64,000 nucleotides of DNA from Parerythrobacter lacustris (GCF_024626475.1 NZ_JANKHH010000005.1:248001-312000), one strand, 5' to 3'; positions 25,840 to 35,209 are shown, counted from the stretch's first letter. A program made the numbers and translations. The notes: a model not told the origin generated them from the letters alone.

Positions 25840-26609
25840 CTGCCTTCGATCACCGTCCGGCACGCGCCGCCGAGCCAGACGGTCGCACCCTCGATCCGGC
25901 AGTCGAACTTCGCTCCGCGCGCGCTGGCCTGGCGCGCGGTGAAAGAGCTGCGTCCCAGCCGTGCGGTCCAATAGGGCGTGAGCAAGGCGTGCGCCGATCC
26001 GGTCGCTGCGTCCTCGCGGCCGCCGGATGAGAACACGCGGCTCACGACATCCTCGCCGGTCCCCGGCGCAGTGGCGGTGACCTGCCAATTGCCCAGCGCG
26101 CGCAAGGCCGAAGCCTCGGGTGCCAGCGCGAGCACATCGGCCGCATCGGCAAACACCGCGACCGCGTAACCGCCATCCCGCCACAGCATCTCGACCGGCT
26201 CGCGGCCCAGCGCCTCGGCAAGTCCGTCGATCGCATGGGACTCGCTGACAAGAGCGGGTAAACCCAGTTCGTAAGCCGCTTGTCTTGCCAGCCTGCGCAC
26301 CGTCAACAATTCGCCCGACGCCGAACGAAACCGCGCTTCGTCTCTGTCTGCGCCGGCAAGCACCAAATGCCCGGCCGCCAGTGCCCCGTGGCCGCACAAA
26401 GCAATCTCCCGATCGGATGCGAACCAGCGGATCGGCCGGATATCGTTTTCGCCCGGAAGGACGAAGGCCGTGGCAGGTAACCCCGTCTCGGCGGCGACCG
26501 CCTGCATCGCTCCATCCTCGATCGGATGGTCGAGCAGCAGCACCGCCGCAGGATTTCCACTAAGGGGACCGTCGACGAAAGCGTCGACCTGCCAATAGGG
26601 CAGCTTCAC
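25821..26609 (-). CDS. PhzF-family isomerase/epimerase
   Basis: A 262-residue two-domain protein of the diaminopimelate-epimerase fold. It has the PhzF-family N-terminus (YWQVDAFVDGPLSGNPAAVLLL), the AETGLPATAFV segment with the catalytic Glu (near residue 40), and CGHGALAAGHL and EDAATGSAHALLTPYW motifs. PhzF isomerises an intermediate of phenazine synthesis, but most relatives act on unknown substrates and there are no other phenazine genes here. It is third in the operon pdxH-CDF-phzF: its ATG overlaps the CDF stop. Confidence 0.88.
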   Translation of the reverse strand: MKLPYWQVDAFVDGPLSGNPAAVLLLDHPIEDGAMQAVAAETGLPATAFVLPGENDIRPIRWFASDREIALCGHGALAAGHLVLAGADRDEARFRSASGELLTVRRLARQAAYELGLPALVSESHAIDGLAEALGREPVEMLWRDGGYAVAVFADAADVLALAPEASALRALGNWQVTATAPGTGEDVVSRVFSSGGREDAATGSAHALLTPYWTARLGRSSFTARQASARGAKFDCRIEGATVWLGGACRTVIEGSYCPAG

Positions 26610-27541
26610 GCAGTTTTGCCGAGTTTCTCGAACTCGTCCCGCTCGACCAGCGGATTGTCCGGCTCGTCGACATGGCCTTCGGGGTCGATATGGATCAGCA
26701 GCTCCATGTCGGGGAAGTGGCTCAGCAGATCCGCCTCGACGCGTTCGATGATGTCATGCGCCGCCTCGACCGTCATCGTGCGGGGCAGATCGACGTGAAA
26801 CTGGACGAAATCATGCGTCCCGCTGGTCCGCGTGCGCAAGTCGTGCAGGCTGGCGAGCTCGGGATGCCGCGCCGCGAGCTCGACCAGCTTCATGCGCTTT
26901 TCCTCGGGCCATTCGTGATCCATCAGATGATCGAGCGCATCGCTCGCGGCGCGCCATGCGCCCCACAGCAACCAGGCCGCGATCAGCAGACCGAACACGG
27001 GGTCTGCCTGCCGCCAGCCGAGATACTGGTCGAGGGCGAGCGCCGCGATAACTGCAGCGTTGAGCAACAGGTCGGACTGGTAATGGACATGATCCGCCCC
27101 GATCGCGACCGAGCGGGTCTGGCGAATGACGTAACGCTGCCACGCCAGCAGCGCCATGGTCGCGGCGATCGCGATTCCCGAAACGACGATGCCTTCTTCG
27201 GCGGCACTGGTGCGCCCGCCGGCGAACAGTTGCTGCATCGCGCGAAAGCCGATCCCCGCTGCCGACAGCGCGATCAGCATCACCTGGAACATCGCCGCGA
27301 GCGATTCGGCCTTACCGTGGCCGAACCGGTGGTTGGCATCCGCCGGTTGGGCCGCGATCCACACCCCGACGAAGGTCGCAAGGCTGGCGACGAGATCGAG
27401 CGTGCTGTCGGCCAGGCTGCCGAGCATCGCGGTCGAACTGGTCTGCAAGGCCGCCCACGACTTGAGCGCGATCAACAGGATCGCGACGACAATCGACGCG
27501 AAAGCCGCGCTGCGGGCGAGAAAGGCGCGGTCTTGCATCAT
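26606..27541 (-). CDS. Cation diffusion facilitator transporter (FieF-like)
   Basis: A 311-residue metal/proton antiporter. About five or six membrane segments occupy the first 205 residues. The metal site residues are present: Asp pair in SLADSTLDL (D-x3-D, TM2) and HYQSD (H-x3-D, TM5), the arrangement of FieF-like zinc/iron exporters. The C-terminal cytoplasmic domain (about 215-300) has the HDFVQFHVDLP and HIDPEG strands. ATG 27541 overlaps the pdxH stop (ATGA) and is followed by a second ATG at 27538; the longer start at 27565 would intrude into pdxH. Confidence 0.92.
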   Translation of the reverse strand: MMQDRAFLARSAAFASIVVAILLIALKSWAALQTSSTAMLGSLADSTLDLVASLATFVGVWIAAQPADANHRFGHGKAESLAAMFQVMLIALSAAGIGFRAMQQLFAGGRTSAAEEGIVVSGIAIAATMALLAWQRYVIRQTRSVAIGADHVHYQSDLLLNAAVIAALALDQYLGWRQADPVFGLLIAAWLLWGAWRAASDALDHLMDHEWPEEKRMKLVELAARHPELASLHDLRTRTSGTHDFVQFHVDLPRTMTVEAAHDIIERVEADLLSHFPDMELLIHIDPEGHVDEPDNPLVERDEFEKLGKTA

Positions 27542-28140
27542 GGGTAGAGCAGAGTGCTGTCCCATCCATTTTCCGTACGGACAAAGCGGCGGCGGTCATG
27601 CATCCGGCCCGGACGGTCGAGCCAGAACTCGATCGCGCCCGGACGCAAGCGAAACCCGGTCCAGTGGGGTGGGCGCGGTATATCGCCGGTGGGGAACTGG
27701 GCTTCGATCTTCGCGACACGCTCATAGTACGAGCTGCGATTCTCGAGCGGTCGCGACTGCTCCGAAGCGGCCGAGGCGATTTGCGAGACGCGCGGGCGCG
27801 AATGGAAATAGGCATCGGCCATCTCCGCGCTCACCTCCTCCAGCGGGCCTTCGATCCGGATCTGGCGGCGCAGGCTCTTCCAGTGGAACAGCAGTGCCGC
27901 CCGCATGTTGGCGCAGATTTCCCCGCCTTTGCGGCTCTCAGCATTGGTGTAGAACACGAAGCCGTCGGCCCCGTGGCCCTTGAGCAGCACCATCCGTACC
28001 GAAGGGGCGCCCTCGGGTGTCGCAGTGGCGAGCGCCATGGCGTTGGGATCGTTCGGCTCGCTCGCCTGCGCCTCGGCGAACCACGCGTCGAACAGCACGA
28101 AAGGATCGCTGTCGGGAATAGCGCTTTGTTCAGCGTCCAC
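27538..28140 (-). CDS. pdxH: Pyridoxamine/pyridoxine 5'-phosphate oxidase
   Basis: A 200-residue FMN-dependent enzyme that makes pyridoxal 5'-phosphate. Family signatures are RMVLLKGHGADGFVFYTNAESRKG (FMN-binding), ALLFHWKSLRRQIRIEG, SRPRVSQIASAASEQSRPL and the C-terminal RPGRMHDRRRFVR...W...LLYP. Length is normal for bacterial PdxH. The start is a GTG at 28138-28140. It is the first gene of the minus-strand operon and is divergent from the DnaJ-like gene over a 136-base gap in which I see no convincing promoter. Confidence 0.95.
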   Translation of the reverse strand: MDAEQSAIPDSDPFVLFDAWFAEAQASEPNDPNAMALATATPEGAPSVRMVLLKGHGADGFVFYTNAESRKGGEICANMRAALLFHWKSLRRQIRIEGPLEEVSAEMADAYFHSRPRVSQIASAASEQSRPLENRSSYYERVAKIEAQFPTGDIPRPPHWTGFRLRPGAIEFWLDRPGRMHDRRRFVRTENGWDSTLLYP

Positions 28141-28276
28141 GGTGACGGCCTTTTAAGAGAAGAGTATCGATCAAGTTTGACATAACTCGCCACTAGCGGC
28201 CCCTCGCCGCATGGGAAAGCGCTTCGCATGCATTCCGCTTGCGCCAATACACTGTAGCACCTAGCTAACACGCTCG

Positions 28277-29242
28277 ATGGCGACACATGCTTCCGATCCC
28301 TATGCAACCCTTGGCGTTGCCCGCTCTGCCTCCGAGCAGGAGATCAAAAGCGCCTACCGCAAGCTCGCCAAGCAGCTGCACCCCGACCGCAATACAGATA
28401 ATCCCAAGGCAGCCGAGCGGTTCAGCCAGGTCACCCAGGCCTACGACCTGCTGAGCGACAAGACCAAGCGCGCGCAGTTCGACCGCGGCGAGATCGATGC
28501 CGACGGCAATCCGGCCAATCCCTTTGCCGGGATGGGCGGCGGCTTTCGCGGCGCTGGCGGGGGCGGATCGCAGAGTTTCCGGCCCGAAGACTTTCAAGGC
28601 TTCGGGACCGAGGGCATCGACCTGGGCGACATTTTCGACGGCTTGTTCGGCGGCGGCGGTTCCCGCCGCTCGGCAGGCGCGGGCGGAGGCTTCGGCCAGC
28701 AACGCCGCCCGCCGCCGCCATCGAAGGGGGCCGATATTCCCTATCGCCTGCGGGTGAGTTTCACCGATGCCGCCGCGCGCAAGGACCAGCGGATCACACT
28801 CGCGGATGGCAAGACGATCGACCTGAAACTGCCCGCCGGGGTCGAGGACGGCACCCAGATGCGCCTCAAGGGCAAGGGCGAGCAGGGGCCGGGCGGAGCG
28901 GGCGATGGACTGGTTACCATTACAATTGATCGGCACAAATTCTTCCGCCGCGACGGCGACGATGTGCGGATGGACTTGCCGATCACGCTCGACGAGGCGG
29001 TCAACGGGGCCAAGGTCAAATGCCCGACGGTGGACGGCACGGTAATGCTGACGATCCAGCCGGGCACCGATGGCGGCACCGTGATGCGACTCAAAGGCAA
29101 AGGTTTTTCGAAGAAGAATGGCGAGCGTGGTGACCAGCTTGTAACGCTCGAGATCCAATTGCCGCAGGATATCTCGGAACTCGCCCGGCGGCTCGAAGGT
29201 TGGCAGGACACAAGCGAACCACGCAGCAAGCTCGGGGTGTAG
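28277..29242 (+). CDS. DnaJ-family co-chaperone (CbpA-like, no zinc domain)
   Basis: A 321-residue J-domain protein. The J domain spans about residues 7-72, with the HPD motif at 35-37 that stimulates DnaK. It is followed by a Gly/Phe-rich linker (about 75-150, with runs of glycine) and the two-barrel C-terminal substrate-binding domain (about 155-310: [35 protein letters not shown]). The Cys-rich zinc domain of DnaJ is absent, so this is a type-B, CbpA-like co-chaperone. The YihY gene follows within 20 bases. Confidence 0.92.
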   Translation: MATHASDPYATLGVARSASEQEIKSAYRKLAKQLHPDRNTDNPKAAERFSQVTQAYDLLSDKTKRAQFDRGEIDADGNPANPFAGMGGGFRGAGGGGSQSFRPEDFQGFGTEGIDLGDIFDGLFGGGGSRRSAGAGGGFGQQRRPPPPSKGADIPYRLRVSFTDAAARKDQRITLADGKTIDLKLPAGVEDGTQMRLKGKGEQGPGGAGDGLVTITIDRHKFFRRDGDDVRMDLPITLDEAVNGAKVKCPTVDGTVMLTIQPGTDGGTVMRLKGKGFSKKNGERGDQLVTLEIQLPQDISELARRLEGWQDTSEPRSKLGV

Positions 29243-29261
29243 CATTTTGCCCGAAGACGGC

Positions 29262-30245
29262 ATGGAGAACGCAGCACATCAGCCGGAAGAACCGCTGGTC
29301 AGGTCGTTTTCACCAGAGGCGCGTCGGCGCGCGGCCCGCAACCTGCGACAGCGCGTCAACCATAGCGTCGGCCCTGGCAGCCGCGCCTTTGATGTGTTCA
29401 AGCGCACTGCGCTCGGAGCATGGAACGACGGGTTCATCCATGCCGGCAATCTCGCCTACATGGCGGTGCTCGCGATTTTCCCGTTCTTCATTACCGGCGC
29501 AGCGCTGTTTTCCGCCTTGGGTGAGGAGGGCGAGCGCGAGGCACTGATCGAGACCGTACTCTATGCGTTGCCTCCGGTGGTCGGCAATGTCATCGAGCCG
29601 GTCGCCCGCGATGTTTTGGATGCGCGCAGCGGATGGCTGCTGTGGGCCGGGGCGCTCGTCGGCTTGTGGACCGTTGGCAGCCTGATCGAGACGATCCGCG
29701 ACATCCTGCGCCGCGCTTACGGCACCCGTGCAACATTGGCTTTCTGGCGGTCTCGTCTGATGTCGTCGGGAATTATCGTGGCAGCGGTGATCGTGCTCTT
29801 GCTCAGCCTTATCGCACAGGTGCTGATCGGCGCGGCCCAGCAAGTGATCGACGCCTATATGCCGGAATTCGGCGATGCCATCGGCAGCCTCGAGTTCACC
29901 CGGCTGATCCCGGCCCTGGGGCTGTTCGGATCGATCTACTTCCTGTTCTATTCGCTCACCCCGCAGCGCTATCGCGCGCGGCGTTACCCCAAATGGCCCG
30001 GCGCCTTGGCGACCACGCTGTGGTGGATCGGGGTGTCGATTGCGATGCCGCCGGTGTTGCACAACTTCTTTGCTTACGATCTGACCTATGGTGCCCTGTC
30101 CGGTATCATGATCGCGCTGTTCTTTTTCTGGCTGGTTGGGCTAGGACTGGTGGTCGGTGCAGAATTGAATGCGGCGCTCGCCGTGTCGCCCGAAGAGGAG
30201 GCGGCCGAGCGCGCCAAAGCCGAGGTAGAGAAGGACGGACCATGA
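29262..30245 (+). CDS. YihY/UPF0761 family membrane protein
   Basis: A 327-residue inner-membrane protein with six hydrophobic segments, the first at about residues 60-85 (LAYMAVLAIFPFFITGAALFSAL) and the last at about 275-300 (IMIALFFFWLVGLGLVVGAELNAAL). The GNLAYMAVLAIFPF, YGTRATL and YDLTYGALSG segments are those of the YihY/BrkB family, whose function is unsettled. ATG 29262 is chosen; a TTG at 29247 is a less likely start. The stop overlaps the fabI ATG. Confidence 0.87.
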   Translation: MENAAHQPEEPLVRSFSPEARRRAARNLRQRVNHSVGPGSRAFDVFKRTALGAWNDGFIHAGNLAYMAVLAIFPFFITGAALFSALGEEGEREALIETVLYALPPVVGNVIEPVARDVLDARSGWLLWAGALVGLWTVGSLIETIRDILRRAYGTRATLAFWRSRLMSSGIIVAAVIVLLLSLIAQVLIGAAQQVIDAYMPEFGDAIGSLEFTRLIPALGLFGSIYFLFYSLTPQRYRARRYPKWPGALATTLWWIGVSIAMPPVLHNFFAYDLTYGALSGIMIALFFFWLVGLGLVVGAELNAALAVSPEEEAAERAKAEVEKDGP

Positions 30246-31051
30246 GCGGTTTGATGAAGGGCAAACGCGGGCTGATAATGGGTCTGGCGAACGACAAGTC
30301 GCTTGCCTGGGGCATAGCCAAGCAGTTGCGCGAGCACGGGGCCGAACTGGCCTTCACCTATCAAGGGGAAGCATTGGCCAAGCGGGTCAGGCCGCTCGCC
30401 GAGCAGCTGGGTTCCGACTTCACCTTCGAGTGCGACGTTTCGACCATGGATGCGCTCGACGACGCCTTTGCCACCTTGCGTGCCCGGTGGGACACGATCG
30501 ATTTCGTGGTCCACGCGATCGGCTTTTCGGACAAGACCGAACTGCGAGGCAAGTATGTCGACACCAGCCTCGACAACTTCCTGCTGACGATGAACATCTC
30601 GGCCTACAGCCTGGTCGCAGTGGCCAAGCGCGCGGCGGAGATGATGCCCAACGGCGGTGCGATCCTGACGCTTACCTATTATGGCGCGGAAAAAGTGATC
30701 CCGCACTACAACGTGATGGGGGTTGCCAAAGCCGCGCTGGAAACCAGCGTCAAATACCTCGCCAACGATCTCGGGCCGCGCAACATCCGCGTCAACGCGA
30801 TCAGCGCCGGACCGATAAAGACGCTGGCGGCAAGCGGGATTGGCGATTTCCGCTACATCCTGAAATGGAACGAGTACAATTCGCCCTTGCGGCGCAATGT
30901 CACGATCGAGGATGTCGGCGGATCGGGACTCTATTTCCTGTCGGACCTGTCATCGGGCGTGACCGGGGAAACGCATCATGTCGACGCCGGCTATCACGTC
31001 GTTGGCATGAAACAGGAAGACGCGCCGGACATCGCGCTCGACCAGGGCTGA
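30242..31051 (+). CDS. fabI: Enoyl-[acyl-carrier-protein] reductase (NADH)
   Basis: A 269-residue short-chain dehydrogenase that performs the last reduction in each fatty-acid elongation cycle; it is the triclosan target in sensitive bacteria. The N-terminus MKGKRGLIMGLANDKSLAWGIA is the cofactor-binding region of FabI. The catalytic residues fall at the Escherichia coli positions: Tyr147, Tyr156 and Lys163 in TYYGAEKVIPHYNVMGVAKA. The ATG overlaps the preceding stop, so it is co-transcribed with the YihY gene. It ends 13 bases before the polysaccharide locus begins on the other strand. Confidence 0.96.
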   Translation: MSGLMKGKRGLIMGLANDKSLAWGIAKQLREHGAELAFTYQGEALAKRVRPLAEQLGSDFTFECDVSTMDALDDAFATLRARWDTIDFVVHAIGFSDKTELRGKYVDTSLDNFLLTMNISAYSLVAVAKRAAEMMPNGGAILTLTYYGAEKVIPHYNVMGVAKAALETSVKYLANDLGPRNIRVNAISAGPIKTLAASGIGDFRYILKWNEYNSPLRRNVTIEDVGGSGLYFLSDLSSGVTGETHHVDAGYHVVGMKQEDAPDIALDQG

Positions 31052-31064
31052 CGGCCGCTTCGAC

Positions 31065-32336
31065 CTATTCTTCGGTATCGGTCTCTGCACCTTCGGATCG
31101 ATCCGAGGCAGCTTCGGAGTTCGCTGCATCGCGCAGCCTGACGATCTCCAGGCGGTTGATCGTGCCGCGCAGGGCCGACTGGCCGGACCAGGCACGGGTC
31201 TGGATGCCGATGCTGAGGAAGCCGCAATTCGCGGGCACCGTTCCCACTGCGAACAGGTTCTCGCCACGCTCGAAGCGTTCATCGTAGAAGGCGTTCGAGC
31301 TGCCGGCGCAGCGCAATTGCAGCCGCACGTCGCGAATCTGGTCGATCGGCGAAATGCGGTGGTTGAGCTTGATTGCAAATCGTCCCGCTGGCGCGCGGAT
31401 CAGGCGTTCGGCGATCAGGCCACCCTTGCCGCCGCGGACATAGATTTCCATTTGGCCGTCGGTTCGCGCGAGTTGGGCGCGAAAGCCGCCTTCGTCGGCA
31501 AATTTCCAGTCGAACGGGGCGAAATCGGCGTTCCAGTCGATCGGCCCTGCGCCGCCGCTTTGCGCCGTCTTGCCGGTGATTGCCTGGAACAGGTCGTAGG
31601 CGAGCGAAAGCTGCCCGTTCTCGGCCAGTCCAACCACCAGCTTGCGGTCGAATTCGTCGGTGCCGACCTTGCGCGCCAGCCGCAGCTTGCCGAGACCCGG
31701 GAGCACGGTCTTGTTGCGCACCGCGAAGTCGAGGAAGTCATTGTGCCACGGCGCGCTGCCATCGAGAATTTGGGCGAAGGCGGGTAGCGCGGCATCCTGA
31801 TTGAGCGCCTGGATCAGCACCGGGAACAGTGCAGCTTGCTGCTGGGGGTGGACCTTGAGCAGCCGGTCGAGGGTGGTAAGCGAGCCCTTGAAGTCTCCCG
31901 CGCCGACCTGCTGTTCGAGCACCATCCCCTGCAGCAGCAGGTCGCGGCGATTGATCCGGGTGGCGGCGGCGAGAATTTTGGCGCGCGCTGCCGGATCGGT
32001 TTCGGCCAGCGCGAGAATTGCATGGGCTTTGGGTGTCAGGCCCTCTTTCCGAAATGCCGCGCGCGCCAATGGCGCAACCGCTTTCGCCGAGGGCGCGACA
32101 TCGTCCGCCGACTTCACCCCCTTGGTGAACTCGGCCGACATCGCACGTTCGGCAGCCAGGCCGTTCGGCACGTAGAGCTTCGCCGCCAATCCGGGGGCCT
32201 TGCGCGTCGATACGCTGCTCACGGCCTGCAAGGCGAGCACACCTGCCAGGATCGCACAAACCAGGGCTGCGGCGATCAACCGGCCCGGATTGTCGATGCT
32301 AAACGGCTGGCTACGACGACGCCGGGTTCGCGCCAT
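31065..32336 (-). CDS. Membrane-anchored repeat protein of the polysaccharide locus, unknown function
   Basis: A 423-residue protein with a basic N-terminus and one membrane segment (about residues 21-40, LIAAALVCAILAGVLALQAV). The middle (about 60-220) is helical and looks like degenerate TPR/superhelical repeats (LARAAFRKEGLTPKAHAILALAETDPAARAKIL). The C-terminal 180 residues are beta-rich (DWNADFAPFDWKFADEGGF, RLQLRCAGSSNAFYDERF) and resemble a jelly-roll binding domain. It is the last gene of the ligase-Wza-Wzc operon and overlaps the Wzc end, so a role in polymer assembly or length control is likely but inferred. Upstream ATGs at 32342 and 32354 are alternative starts. Confidence 0.72.
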   Translation of the reverse strand: MARTRRRRSQPFSIDNPGRLIAAALVCAILAGVLALQAVSSVSTRKAPGLAAKLYVPNGLAAERAMSAEFTKGVKSADDVAPSAKAVAPLARAAFRKEGLTPKAHAILALAETDPAARAKILAAATRINRRDLLLQGMVLEQQVGAGDFKGSLTTLDRLLKVHPQQQAALFPVLIQALNQDAALPAFAQILDGSAPWHNDFLDFAVRNKTVLPGLGKLRLARKVGTDEFDRKLVVGLAENGQLSLAYDLFQAITGKTAQSGGAGPIDWNADFAPFDWKFADEGGFRAQLARTDGQMEIYVRGGKGGLIAERLIRAPAGRFAIKLNHRISPIDQIRDVRLQLRCAGSSNAFYDERFERGENLFAVGTVPANCGFLSIGIQTRAWSGQSALRGTINRLEIVRLRDAANSEAASDRSEGAETDTEE

Positions 32337-34470
32337 CACCATACCCGTAGCCATAGCCGTAGCCGTAGCCGTAGCCGTATCCGTAAGTCGAGTTGCGTTC
32401 GTCGAGCTTGGTCACCAGTGCACCGAAGACATTCGCATTCGCCGCTCTCAACCGGCCGATGGCATTTTCGATCGCCCGGATGTTCACCCCGTTCGATTCG
32501 ACGACATAGACGACGCCCTCGACCGCCTTCGAAACCTCGAGAGCATCGGCAAGTCCGAGGACCGGCGCACCGTCGACGATGACATGATCATAGATTTCAG
32601 CCGCCTGGCGGACGACCTGCGACAGGCGATCGCTGGCGAGCAATTCCACCGGGTTCGGCGGCTTGTGACCGGTCGGCAGCAAGTCGAACCCGTGCGGCGA
32701 GACGGGCACGATTGCCGAGCGCAATTCGCCATTGTTGCCCGAGAGCACCGCGCTGAGCCCGTGGTTCGGGTCCGCATCGACCCCGATGAAGTCGCTCAGG
32801 CCCGAATGGCGCAAGTCGGCATCGATCAGCAGCACCTTCTTGCCCAGTTGGGTGAAGCTTCGTGCCAGTGCAACCGCCGAAATCGACTTCCCTTCGTTCG
32901 GCCGGGTCGAAGTCAGCATGAATGTCTTCGGCGCGCCACGAGGGGTGAGGAAGGCGAGGTTCGTCCGGGCCGCAGCGTAGGCCTCGGAAATCTCCGAACT
33001 GCGCTGTTCCAGATCGGCGACGATGTCGCCTTCTTCCACCCGCGGGATCAGCCCGATGGGCGCCAGGCCGAGGCGGCGGCGCACATCGTTCGGATCGCGG
33101 ATCGTCTGGTCCATCGTCTCGCGCAGGTAAACCAGAGCGATTGCAGCGATGATCGCCGCGACGAGCCCGATCAGCAGGTTGCGGACCAACGACGGGGCAT
33201 AGGGACCAGCGGCCGGTTCTGCCGCGTCGATCAACGTCATGTTGTTCTTGCCCGCGCCCGCCGCCTCAAGTTCCTTGAAACGCTGGAGCAGCGCCTCGTA
33301 GATCTGGCGGTTGGTATCGACTTCGCGCTTGAGGATGCTGTACTGGATCGACTGGTTCTGCTGGCCGAGAAAACTGCCCTTCACGCTGTCGAGCTTGGCG
33401 CGCAGTTGCTGTTCTTCCAGCGAAGCCTTGCGGAAGGATGCCTGCGCATCGCTCGTATCGATCGTGCCTTCGCTCCGGAGCGCCTGCTGCAACGAAGCAA
33501 CCTCGGCTTCCTTGGCCTTGATCTCGGGATAGCCGGGACCGAAGCGGGCGCGCAGTTCCGCCAGCTGCGACTGGGCATCTGCGAGCCGACCGCGCATGCT
33601 CGCGGAAGCGGCTGCGCCCGCCTCGTTCCTCGTGCCCGCGCGCATCGCTGCTTCGGCAGCTATGCGGCGCGTTGTCGCGTCGGCCAGCGCGGAATTGATC
33701 GCGACGAGTTCTGCCCCGACCAGCGTGCTGGTGGCGGTTTCCGACCCACCCTCTTCGGTCGAGCCGGAATCGAGAATGACGATTTCGTTGGCGTTGGCGT
33801 AGTCGATCAGTTCCTTTTCCGACAATGCCAGGCGCTCACGCAGTTCCTCGATCTGCTCTTCGAGAAAATCGCGTGCCTCGATATTGGCACCGAACCGCTT
33901 TTCGTAGTTGGCGGCGAGGAACTCCTGCGCCCAAAGATTGGCGACATCCGATGCGACCTGCTTGTTCGGGCTGGAAAACCGAATGTCGACGAGGCTGGAA
34001 TTGGGGACCGGATCGACCTGGAGGTTGCCGGTCAGCGTGCGTTCTATCCTGGATTCGGAAACATTCCCGTCGCCGAGATTGTAGGCGGTCAGAAACTGCT
34101 CGTCACGAGCCAGGTTGCCCGCATCCATCACCCGCTGAGCAATAAACTTCGACTGAAGCAACTCGTACTGGGTGTTGAAGTACTGAAGGTCAGCCGAGCG
34201 CCCTTCTAGCTCGATCGGCTCGGCATCGGTCACGTTCGACGTCACCCGCGACATCTCGATGCGGGCCGTCGATCGATACAGGGGGGTCGAAAGCAAGGTC
34301 GCAAGCAGACCCGCGATGAGCCCGAGCGCGATAATGCCCAGCAACCAGTAACGCAGGTTCAGTGCCTGATTGTAGAATCGTTCGAGGTCGAGGCCGAACG
34401 CGGCGTTGCCGCCGTCGTCGGTGTTGGCCGGGGTCGCGGTGTAATCCCCATTCGTGATGCTGTTGCTCAT
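32311..34470 (-). CDS. Wzc-like polysaccharide co-polymerase and tyrosine autokinase
   Basis: A 719-residue protein. The Wzz domain has two membrane segments (about residues 40-62 and 425-447) flanking a long periplasmic coiled coil. The C-terminal BY-kinase domain holds Walker A STRPNEGKS near 521, Walker A' VLLIDADLRHSGL near 546 and Walker B VIVDGAPVLGL near 633. It ends in about eight tandem Tyr-Gly dipeptides, the phosphorylated tyrosine tail, encoded by a hexanucleotide repeat. No partner low-molecular-weight phosphatase gene is seen in the window. ATG 34470 is chosen; the open frame above starts at a TTG. Confidence 0.93.
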   Translation of the reverse strand: MSNSITNGDYTATPANTDDGGNAAFGLDLERFYNQALNLRYWLLGIIALGLIAGLLATLLSTPLYRSTARIEMSRVTSNVTDAEPIELEGRSADLQYFNTQYELLQSKFIAQRVMDAGNLARDEQFLTAYNLGDGNVSESRIERTLTGNLQVDPVPNSSLVDIRFSSPNKQVASDVANLWAQEFLAANYEKRFGANIEARDFLEEQIEELRERLALSEKELIDYANANEIVILDSGSTEEGGSETATSTLVGAELVAINSALADATTRRIAAEAAMRAGTRNEAGAAASASMRGRLADAQSQLAELRARFGPGYPEIKAKEAEVASLQQALRSEGTIDTSDAQASFRKASLEEQQLRAKLDSVKGSFLGQQNQSIQYSILKREVDTNRQIYEALLQRFKELEAAGAGKNNMTLIDAAEPAAGPYAPSLVRNLLIGLVAAIIAAIALVYLRETMDQTIRDPNDVRRRLGLAPIGLIPRVEEGDIVADLEQRSSEISEAYAAARTNLAFLTPRGAPKTFMLTSTRPNEGKSISAVALARSFTQLGKKVLLIDADLRHSGLSDFIGVDADPNHGLSAVLSGNNGELRSAIVPVSPHGFDLLPTGHKPPNPVELLASDRLSQVVRQAAEIYDHVIVDGAPVLGLADALEVSKAVEGVVYVVESNGVNIRAIENAIGRLRAANANVFGALVTKLDERNSTYGYGYGYGYGYGYGYGDGANPASS
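32345..32386. repeat. Seven-unit hexanucleotide repeat encoding the Tyr-Gly tail
   Basis: Seven tandem copies of CCGTAG (with one A and two terminal variants) span 42 bases. On the minus strand they encode alternating Tyr-Gly at the C-terminus of the Wzc-like kinase. They also lie across the possible upstream starts of the next gene, where they would read as Ala-Thr. Gain or loss of a unit keeps both frames. Confidence 0.85.
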
Positions 34471-34483
34471 GGTGGTCTCGCGA

Positions 34484-35209
34484 TCAGTTGCCAAACGCGC
34501 GATCGATCAGGATCACGCTCGACGACAGCAAAGGAATGAACTGAAGAATGGTCTCGAGCGTGCGGCGCGATGCCGAATCGCCGACTGTCACGATATCTCC
34601 CGGGTAAATCAGCGGATCGGGATAATTGCCCCGCTGGATGCCTTCGATGTTAAACACGCCGATATAGCGCTGGCCGCCCACGGTGCGCATGACCAGCACA
34701 TCGTCCGACTTCGCGTATTCATCAAGGCCGCCGGCATTGTTGATCGCCCGGATCAGCGTCTGCGAAGTGGCGGCCGGATAGGTTCCGGGCTGGGTCACCT
34801 CCCCGCCGATCGAAATCGAAGGCGTGGGAAGCTCTGCCGGGCGGACGCGAACCTGCGGGTTGACGATGTACTGCCCGCGCAAGCGATCGGCGATCATCTG
34901 GGCGATCTGATTAGGTGTCTTTCCGCCAACGAACAGGTCGCCGACCAGGGGAAATGCAATGTAACCCTCGGCGTCTGTCAGGTAGGTCCCGCTCAGCTGC
35001 TCGGCATCGAGCACAGTAACCTCGATGCGCTCCTGACTGCCGACGGTATAGGCACGCGTTCCGCTCGGCGCGGGCAATTCGGAAAGCTGAGCGACCTCGA
35101 CGTCGGGCGAGAGCCCGTACGCGCGATCCTTCGCACAAGCCGACAGGGCCAGCGCTGCGGCAAGCGCCAAACTCAATTTGCTGATAATTCCTGTCATCAG
35201 ACCCTTCAT
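34484..35209 (-). CDS. Polysaccharide export outer-membrane lipoprotein (Wza-like)
   Basis: A 241-residue lipoprotein with lipobox ALSAC (Cys near residue 25). It has the polysaccharide-export domain (YTVGSQERIEVTVLDAEQLSGTYLTDAEG, about 55-85, with FPLVGDLFVGGKTPNQIAQMI) followed by one SLBB-type domain (SISIGGEVTQPGTYPA and onward). The C-terminus ends in a hydrophobic stretch (ILQFIPLLSSSVILI) suitable as an outer-membrane helix. It should form the export channel that works with the Wzc-like kinase encoded directly downstream. The start at 35209 is preferred; 35197 is possible and has AAGGG upstream. Confidence 0.9.
   Translation of the reverse strand: MKGLMTGIISKLSLALAAALALSACAKDRAYGLSPDVEVAQLSELPAPSGTRAYTVGSQERIEVTVLDAEQLSGTYLTDAEGYIAFPLVGDLFVGGKTPNQIAQMIADRLRGQYIVNPQVRVRPAELPTPSISIGGEVTQPGTYPAATSQTLIRAINNAGGLDEYAKSDDVLVMRTVGGQRYIGVFNIEGIQRGNYPDPLIYPGDIVTVGDSASRRTLETILQFIPLLSSSVILIDRAFGN

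Noticed and set aside
25821-26609. Phenazine biosynthesis locus
   Set aside because: Only a PhzF-family protein is present; no phzA-G genes are nearby, and most relatives are not involved in phenazine synthesis.
32345-32386. Possible CRISPR-like array
   Set aside because: The units are six bases, contiguous and coding; there are no spacers.
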